Source: Physcia stellaris
Lineage: Eukaryota; Ascomycota; Lecanoromycetes; Caliciales; Physciaceae
NCBI GenBank assembly: GCA_018902385.1
Contig: JABSSW010000050.1
Location: 1-64,000, forward strand
Direction: 5' to 3'
Length of the DNA stretch: 64,000 nt
Part shown: positions 57,497 through 64,000 of the stretch, in pieces
Layout of the letters: the number at the start of each line of letters is the position of its first letter
Position numbering within the stretch: the stretch's first letter is position 1
The notes under the pieces: generated by a model
The model's database searches: none
Told to the model about the DNA's origin: nothing
Seen by the model: the letters and a program-made list of their open reading frames with translations, nothing else
Program-made: the position numbers and the translations under genes

Positions 57497-59380
57497 ATGG
57501 GCTCAACAGCGTGCATGAAAGATGGTTTCTTTGAGGGGTCGGTGTTGGATGGGCGTTTCGAGTCACTCTCTCCTCTGAATCATGGATCCTTCGGCATGGT
57601 CTTTCTGGCCAGGGATCTCACCAATGGCGAAATGGTTGCTATCAAATGCCTTACAAAGTCATCAAATGCTGGCGGATGTCCGCTGACACTAAAGGACGAC
57701 ATTACCGTAGAACTTACATGTCACGAACGCCTTGGATCTCATCCAAACCTTGTCAATCTCATTCACTCGTTCGAGACTCCTGCCCACCTTTACCTGGTGT
57801 TGGAATTCTGCTCCATGGGCGATCTATATGAAGCCATCCGTCTCGGACGCGGCCCGCTGGAGACTAAGAATGTTCGCGAGTTTATGCTACAGCTCATCAA
57901 CGCAGTCGACTTCATGCACTCAAGGGGACTTTACCATCGTGATATCAAGCCTGAGAACATCTTTCTCACACAGGACGGCAATGTCAAACTCGGTGACTTC
58001 GGTCTAGCCACCGGTGATCCCTGGTCTTACGAATCTTCTGTGGGCAGCGATCGGTACATGGCTCCGGAACAATATGACTGTGCCGATACGGGATATTCAC
58101 CAGCCAAGGCGGACACTTGGGCTATTGGTATCTGCCTCCTGAATGTGCTGTTCTCGCGGAACCCCTTCGTTACACCAACCGAGTCCGACGTCCTTTTTGC
58201 GGATTTTGTTCGGGACAACCAGTCCCTTTTCGACATCTTCCCGAACATGTCTCAGGATACCTTTGATGTCCTCGTTCACGCCATGGCTATCGATCCAGCT
58301 AAGCGGTCTCTCTCCGCTGTCCGCGAGTGTCTTGTGAAGGTAGTCAGTTTTACCACGGATGAGGAGGTCTTGGATGATTTCTGTGCTGAGGAGCGCGAAG
58401 TTGTCCAAGCCAGTGCAAATCGTGAGCCGCTTCGAACCCCATCCATCTCAAGCCCGCAGGTCGGTCAAGACGCATTTCCCTGGGCAAAGGCGTTGCAGAA
58501 GAGTCCTCAGAAGGCAGGCCGTCAATTGTCAGCTATCCCAGATACCGAGAGCTATACCGAGGATCTGTTCTCTGGATCCGATAATCGGGATTCGTGGTAT
58601 TCGGCTGCTCAAAATTCATCGCTCACTTCCGGCCTCGACTCTCTATTTGGCGCCTCTGTGAAATCTATGGTCTTAAATGCACCGGCGCCACGCAACGTTC
58701 AACAGTCAAAGCCCCCTGTCTCTGGCTCGCTCCCCATGCGTCCGTCGAAGCCGTTGCCAACGCTATCATCCATTTTTGGCAAAAAGGGCAATAGTGCTGT
58801 CTCCAAGAGTTGGACCGACCTATGGGATGAGGATGAGGAAGAGTTCATCGAGCACGAGGAAGCACTCAAGCGGCGTCGTGAGTACAACAGCCGAACATGG
58901 AGTCAAGAGAGCAAAGATAACGACCCCACACTTGGACGCACCGGGCTGGCCGAGATCAAGAATGCTTCGACTGTCAATTCACGAACCCGGAGCCCGGGGC
59001 AAGACTCGCTGGTAATGCCAGAGGCGCGTACAAGTTTTGATACTGATGGTTTTATCTTTGAGGATGCCAATGCACCAACAACGGCTCCCCGCTACTCTCC
59101 TCCCTCGAAGCGAACTATCATGGACAAGTGGTCGGCTTTGGGTAATCGGAGACGTGCCTTCCATCAGGATAATGAAGAGAACAACGAGAAACGACCTTTT
59201 ACCGGGAATTGGCGGGATGGCTTGGGTTTGAAGGGTTGGACTACTGGAAGGTCTGGGAGATTTGGGCGCTCAGGGAGAAAAGAGATTGCGAACAACAAAG
59301 TTCGTGATTGGCGCCAGTCCACGCATGCTACTTCACAGCATGACGATTCTGAGTGGGTGGGAGGCAATCTCCTTTTGTGA
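57497..59380 (+). CDS. Ran1/Ksp1-like serine/threonine kinase
   Basis: 627-aa kinase in one exon. The catalytic domain spans about residues 20-285, with SPLNHGSFGMVFLARDL (Gly loop), VAIKCL (ATP lysine), HRDIKPENIF (catalytic loop), DFGLATGD (DFG) and YMAPEQY. The sequence is closest to the Pezizomycotina Ran1/Ksp1 group, regulators of nutrient-controlled growth and sexual development. The C-terminal half is disordered, Ser/Pro- and charge-rich, with an acidic cluster (WDEDEEEFIEHEE) and a basic Gly/Arg tail. The start is ATG 57497 (MGSTACMKDG); a second ATG at residue 7 is also possible. Confidence 0.85.
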   Translation: MGSTACMKDGFFEGSVLDGRFESLSPLNHGSFGMVFLARDLTNGEMVAIKCLTKSSNAGGCPLTLKDDITVELTCHERLGSHPNLVNLIHSFETPAHLYLVLEFCSMGDLYEAIRLGRGPLETKNVREFMLQLINAVDFMHSRGLYHRDIKPENIFLTQDGNVKLGDFGLATGDPWSYESSVGSDRYMAPEQYDCADTGYSPAKADTWAIGICLLNVLFSRNPFVTPTESDVLFADFVRDNQSLFDIFPNMSQDTFDVLVHAMAIDPAKRSLSAVRECLVKVVSFTTDEEVLDDFCAEEREVVQASANREPLRTPSISSPQVGQDAFPWAKALQKSPQKAGRQLSAIPDTESYTEDLFSGSDNRDSWYSAAQNSSLTSGLDSLFGASVKSMVLNAPAPRNVQQSKPPVSGSLPMRPSKPLPTLSSIFGKKGNSAVSKSWTDLWDEDEEEFIEHEEALKRRREYNSRTWSQESKDNDPTLGRTGLAEIKNASTVNSRTRSPGQDSLVMPEARTSFDTDGFIFEDANAPTTAPRYSPPSKRTIMDKWSALGNRRRAFHQDNEENNEKRPFTGNWRDGLGLKGWTTGRSGRFGRSGRKEIANNKVRDWRQSTHATSQHDDSEWVGGNLLL

Positions 59381-60206
59381 GCTCGGTGATCTGGACTTGA
59401 GCTGTGGTGTCGTGGTGAAAACACGGTAGCACGATTTGGGAAAGGAAAGCTGAGCGAGCACATGGTTTTACTGAACATTCTAGATAGCTTGCTACTAGAG
59501 GACTCAATTCACCATTTACCCATCTCATATCGTCCCAACTGCATCATTAACGGAGCAATTCGGAGTAATAAGTGAAGTTTGTGCTCATTCACGTTTCCAC
59601 GTCTGGGGATTGTGGTCAAAAGCCACCATCGTCGGAACACGTACATAGTCAAACATCAGAACCAAATAGCCTTAACCACTGCGGAGTCTGCGGACACTAT
59701 GAAGCCTAGGATATCATAGATGTGTCTCAGAGAGTAAATGTTGGTGGACAAGTTTATGGAGAAGCATTTCACTCCTTCAACCCTAGATAAAAAAGTTAGG
59801 GCTTATGGCTTGAGGCTGTCGAGGCAAGTCACATGTTCAGCATAGTCTTACGACCAGGAAGCCGGCTCCTTGAAGACTAATTCAATATACCCATGACCTC
59901 TTTAAGGATTTCAATGTTTCTGTTTGGATGGAAGCCGAGACTCCTAGAATTGATATTCCTGAGTATACTTTTGGGCCTGGGAATGCACCTTGCGACTCAA
60001 GATATCCTCCTTACAGAACAAAGCTTATCACAACCATTTAAGGTGGTGGCTTAGTAATGTCAAAGTCAAATAGTCCAACGTGTCTCAAAGGGATCAGTAT
60101 GCCCCTCGACGACCCTTGTAAGGCTACGCCGAGAGTCTCAATGTGGAAGTGTGGAGTTCGAAGCCTCCAGTCCTGAGAAAATGGATCGCCATATGACAAA
60201 TCCCTC
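59381..60206. other. Convergent intergenic region kinase / ZNF511-like
   Basis: 826 bp between convergent genes. It should contain the two 3' UTRs. No open frame here has a recognisable domain. Confidence 0.45.
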
Positions 60207-60986
60207 TCATGAGCGGCTTAGCCCACCTCGCCGCCCTCCACGTCCGAATCTGACACTTGGTGGGACGAACTTCAGTGCCGACATGGTAGAAGTAAGTTCG
60301 TCGATATCTGGCTCCCTGCTCTTCGTTTCCGGGTGGCTCGAATCCCCATTGGCAGTCTCTGCCACCTCTATCGGCTCTTCCACCGTCGACTCAGAAGATC
60401 GATGACTGCCGTTAACCCCTTTCTCGGTTCCCTTCCCTCTTTGAACTGCCCTACTGGCTGCTGAGCTCGTCCTCCTCTGCCTCGTCCTCAGCATCGAGCT
60501 TCTCTTGTCGATTCCCGTGTTCACGACTAGAAAATCGTAATTTTTGGGAAACATATGCTTATCCACAAGATGCATCCTCCGCTTGTGCGGCGTCGAGCAG
60601 ATTTTCTCACACGCCTCTACGAAGCACCTGTATGTTTTCTCGTCTCTGGCTCGGCGAGCGTCTTCTAGAGGGTCGTGGTTCTCAGATATGTGGAGGGAGA
60701 GGAAGTGTTCCGTGGGGAGATTCCGATTGCATGCTGAACAGCGGTTGCTGTGTATTTTGGCGTAGTGGACTTCAAAGTCAGAGAAGGTGGGGAAGGAGAG
60801 AGTTTCCGCGTGGGGCGGGAGGGAGCATTTCATTGCGGCTCGAGCTCGGAATCGGTCGCCCGTGTCGCCGGCGGTTTGCACGTATTTAGTGGTGTGCGAA
60901 GGAGCATCGCTAGGATAGGGAGAGGAAGAGTCTGAGGTTGTCTCTGGCGATGGAGGCGGGGAGTCTTCTCGTGAGCGCTTGGCCAT
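60207..60986 (-). CDS. ZNF511-like C2H2 zinc finger protein
   Basis: 259 aa, no intron, ATG at 60986. The middle holds the ZNF511 pattern: MKCSLPPH, then FEVHYAKIHSNRCSACNRNL, LSLHISENHDPLEDARR, and YRCFVEACEKICSTPHKRRM followed by HLVDKHMFPKNYDF. Three C2H2-type fingers are present, the second and third in the family spacing. The N-terminus is Ser/Pro-rich and the C-terminus ends in a Gly/Arg-rich basic patch. Function in fungi is not established to my knowledge; nuclear location is inferred. Confidence 0.78.
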   Translation of the reverse strand: MAKRSREDSPPPSPETTSDSSSPYPSDAPSHTTKYVQTAGDTGDRFRARAAMKCSLPPHAETLSFPTFSDFEVHYAKIHSNRCSACNRNLPTEHFLSLHISENHDPLEDARRARDEKTYRCFVEACEKICSTPHKRRMHLVDKHMFPKNYDFLVVNTGIDKRSSMLRTRQRRTSSAASRAVQRGKGTEKGVNGSHRSSESTVEEPIEVAETANGDSSHPETKSREPDIDELTSTMSALKFVPPSVRFGRGGRRGGLSRS

Positions 60987-61470
60987 TATTGAGGTTTGAG
61001 CGGTGAGGAATTACTTGCTTGATCCCTCTATCTCCATGACTTTTCTCTCCTTCGTGATAGAAACGTGCGGGTAGTATTCGCATTCCTTTGTCAAGATTAC
61101 CTTGGTTTGTCGGCACGAGATGTGAGACTGCCCTGGACCAGAATGCTTTTACGGATTCACGACTCTGGCTTGGCAAAATGACAACGTCCCCGCAGTTGTG
61201 CCGACGGGTTGTTTGTGGAACCCCAAATCAACCAATTCATCCACAATTCGAACGATCTATGGAACAGCTCATCCCTAACAATACAATACCTGGACCTTGC
61301 GCGTTCCTATATGAAACACCCTTGCGTCAGCTTCTTCAGTCATTGAAGTAGCACTATCTTTTCAGCCATGGATCAGTCTCGCGCTCTGATTCATCTGGCG
61401 ATCCACTCCATCATCTAACCGCCCTGCTGACCGTGGGGTCGCCCTTGGTGTCTTGATCTATGTGCCTCTC
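60987..61470. promoter_or_regulatory. Divergent intergenic region ZNF511-like / EST1-SMG7
   Basis: 484 bp between two divergent start codons; both promoters lie here. No named motif recognised. Confidence 0.5.
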
Positions 61471-64000
61471 ATGGCGTCTCTTAATGAGCAGCTCCTGAGG
61501 TATGCATCCTCATTCTGTCGTTTCATTGGAGGCGTGAGCGACTGACAGCGCGCAGGGATACTCAACAGACAAGGGCGGACCTGATTGCAGCTCTGGCTCC
61601 AAAAGATGTCATCTACAATGACTTGAATGACTATGTTGCGCGGTATGCTACCTACGTTTGGTGCGCGCAAGGCGACGCTGACAGGCACAGGTATCGCGTA
61701 AATTGTGAAGCTCTCATCCTCAATGACTTTGAGTTCGCATTCGACCATGAAATCGAGCAGAAGTTGTGGGACGCCCATGTCAAGATCAACAAGCGCTACC
61801 AGAAGATGCTCGGTCTGGTGAGCTCATTGTTATTACATAAGATCATTCTTTCTACTGACCGCTGGATAGACTCGGACCAGCGAAGGCAAGAAAACACCTG
61901 TGGAGTATCGCAAGACCGCGAAGCGCTACTTGGACTTCATCAAGACCAGTCAGCGATTCTATCGGCTTTACATTCAAAGACTGGCGTCAAGATTTGGGGG
62001 TATTCCTCAGCTGGACGCGGTAGCGCACAATCTCAGACTCGAAAGTATGTGATGCTCCAGCTCTTATCGCTCTCAAATAGGACGATCCTGAAACTCATCT
62101 AGCCTCGATGGAAGATCCGCTCGTAGAGGCGTCACAGAGTGTACGCCACGCAGTCCTTCTTTCCTGTCACCAAACGCTTGTGCGACTTGGTGACCTCTCG
62201 AGGTACCGTGAGACCGAACTGGGCGGAAAGGAAGCGAAATGGGGCCCGGCCATTGGATACTACGACCTCGCTGGCGCTGTGTATCCTCCGTCGGGTGTTT
62301 CTCACAATCAACTAGCAGTCATTGCAAAGCATCGTGAACAGCATCTTAGCGCCATCTACCATCTTTACCGAGCCCTGTCCGCGGACGAATCCCATCCGAT
62401 GGCGAAGGCCAACCTGGAGCTGGAGTTCAAAAAGGTTGAGGCAGCGTGGACCAAGGATGAAACCACCAAGACTGGTGCAAATGGGGGTCCTCTCCGGCTT
62501 GGAAAGTCTTTGGAGAATTGGTTCATGCGTCTTCATGCTCGTTGCTACAAGGGCTTGGACTTTGCTGAACACGACGAGCTTGAAAACGAGGTCCTAAGTC
62601 AAGTGGCAGTTGACTTGAAAGAACGTTCACTGGAAAGTCTCCTCAACAAGGTTGTCCTCATCAATATCACGGCACAGTTCAGCGCCAGCGAAGATTTTCA
62701 AAGTAAGCGTTGGAAATCAGCCTCCATCAAGCGTGATTAATCATTCAATACCTAGGTCCACCCCATCCTCCGGAGAAGATGCAGGCCCTTCTATTCTTCC
62801 TACGGCTAAATGTAAGGACATTCTTTACCCTACTGCAGCTCTTGCAATCAGAGCTGGAATTAGGCGCTTCGGATACTGCAGATCCAGAAGTTTCCCGAGC
62901 TTCAGCAGGCGAAACTTGCAAAGTCACCGCTGTGGCACGCCGCATTTTCCCCGCGCTGCGCCAGTACAGCTCGTGGTTAAATGTCAATTTGTCTTTGCTG
63001 GTCAACAAGGTTGGTGACAACTCGCTTGAAGTGCAGGTTCGAGAAATGTGGAGGACATACGCCAACACACTGACAATCATGGCCTCAACTTTCGATGTGG
63101 CTGCGCTACCTTCTATTGAGTACCTTCTGGAAGAAGACGAGGACACTGTTTGTTTCAAACCCTTCAAAGATGATACATCGACACGGTATCACATGCTAGG
63201 GGACACCAATCCGAAACCAATATTCCATGCACAAGGTATTGAGCGACAACATCCCAATGTAGAAACGATGGGGAGAATAAGAGATTTCCTGTTGGTTGGT
63301 ATCAAGTTAGCAATGGAAAACGATGTAAGCTACCCTGCCTTCATTAGATCCCTTGTCTCATCGCTTCAATAGGAAGTTCCTATCGACTTTCAAACCCAAA
63401 ATGGCAGTTTTGTATACCGTGAAGAAGGAGTACCATCAGAGCTTCTGGCCAGTCCAGCTGGCCATCAAGCTACGCTATCTTCGACCACTATCAGACGTGA
63501 AGAGATACCGAAAGCCAATGGATTGAGCCACGCCGACGAAGCTTCAATGGCCGATGGCCAGCCTTCTCACGCACCGTCTGTCTCTATGGGTACGAGTGCA
63601 GAAAATTGGGTGAACAACCTTGTAGAAGGCGAGTCTACGGACTTTTGTATTGAGAACGGCTTGACAAAAGACCCAGCAATGGAGGATTCGCATCCCCTTG
63701 ACAATTCCCAAGCCCTCGACAACAACAACTCATCCAAAGCTGTTGGCAATGAGACGAGCTACGGCACAATTGGGAGCACCACAGCCGCTGATCTTGTCAG
63801 AGATCTTCGATCATTCTCTACGCCTCAAGCATCACCTCGGCCTCGTCTTCCGAGTATATACAATTCGCCATTCGCACCGCTAGCTGATGAAGAGGCTCCG
63901 CTTACGGCGAATCACATTACACCAAGTCACTCGCAGCATAACTCACAACAAGGTTTCGGTGGATCTTTTCCCCTGAACAACTCCCAACAAGGCTTTCCAA
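61471..64000 (+). CDS. EST1/SMG7/EBS1-family protein, 3' end beyond window
   Basis: N-terminal part of an EST1-like protein (NMD factor SMG7/Ebs1 or telomerase factor Est1). Exons 61471-61499, 61556-61642, 61691-61817, 61870-62044, 62103-62702, 62756-63324, and 63373 to the window end. The 14-3-3-like/TPR region has LWDAHVKINKRYQKML, RKTAKRYLDFIKTSQRFYRL, YIQRLASRFGGIPQLD, LLSCHQTLVRLGDLSRYR and GYYDLAGAVYPPSGVSHNQ. A disordered Ser/Gln-rich region follows and is still open at 64000. The second intron (61643-61690) is 48 nt, in frame and free of stops, so its retention would add 16 residues without breaking the protein. Confidence 0.85.

Overview
The window is nuclear DNA of a filamentous ascomycete (Pezizomycotina). 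The evidence is single-copy fungal housekeeping genes, short GT-AG introns of about 45-70 nt, and fungus-specific families (DUF1770, fungal MID1, a SAM-RA-kinase Ste11, POP8, a Ran1/Ksp1-type kinase). The class or genus cannot be told from this window.

Region 1-10,750 is an AT-rich block made of two dead retroelements: a Ty3/gypsy chromovirus with both LTRs (1-7461), apparently inserted into a Tad1-type LINE whose RT, RNase H and 3' tail follow (7462-10749). The block has been mutated in an unusual way. Reading through it I found no CC or GG, and only a few dozen CT/AG, while CA, TG and CG are abundant. C survives almost only before a purine, and G almost only after a pyrimidine. Classical RIP instead removes CpA. 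The pattern stops at the LINE end, about 250 bp before the first host gene. This is the best candidate for something undescribed in the window.

Region 10,751-64,000 has normal composition and holds 19 confident protein genes plus one doubtful one. In order: COQ8 (-), MID1 (+), ESS2/Bis1 (-), CWC2 (-), DRG2/RBG2 (+), a Sis1-type J-protein (+), UreF (-), PP5/PPT1 (+), POP8 (-), an importin-13-type karyopherin (-), aminopeptidase P (+), ORC2 (-), a DUF1770 protein (-), a USP-type deubiquitinase ending in a CaaX box (+), mitochondrial uL5 (+), STE11 MAPKKK (-), a doubtful small ORF (+), VPS18 (+), a Ran1/Ksp1-like kinase (+), a ZNF511-like zinc finger protein (-), and an EST1/SMG7 protein (+) that runs off the right edge.

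The genes do not form a pathway cluster; this looks like ordinary conserved euchromatin. Two sparse intervals stand out: about 3.4 kb between STE11 and VPS18, and about 5.5 kb upstream of the Ran1/Ksp1-like kinase, the last 1.2 kb of which looks like a pyrimidine-rich leader with short uORFs. Exon structures were worked out by hand from splice sites, reading phase and family conservation. In all spliced genes except COQ8 the phases close exactly. I found no tRNA, rRNA or CRISPR array.
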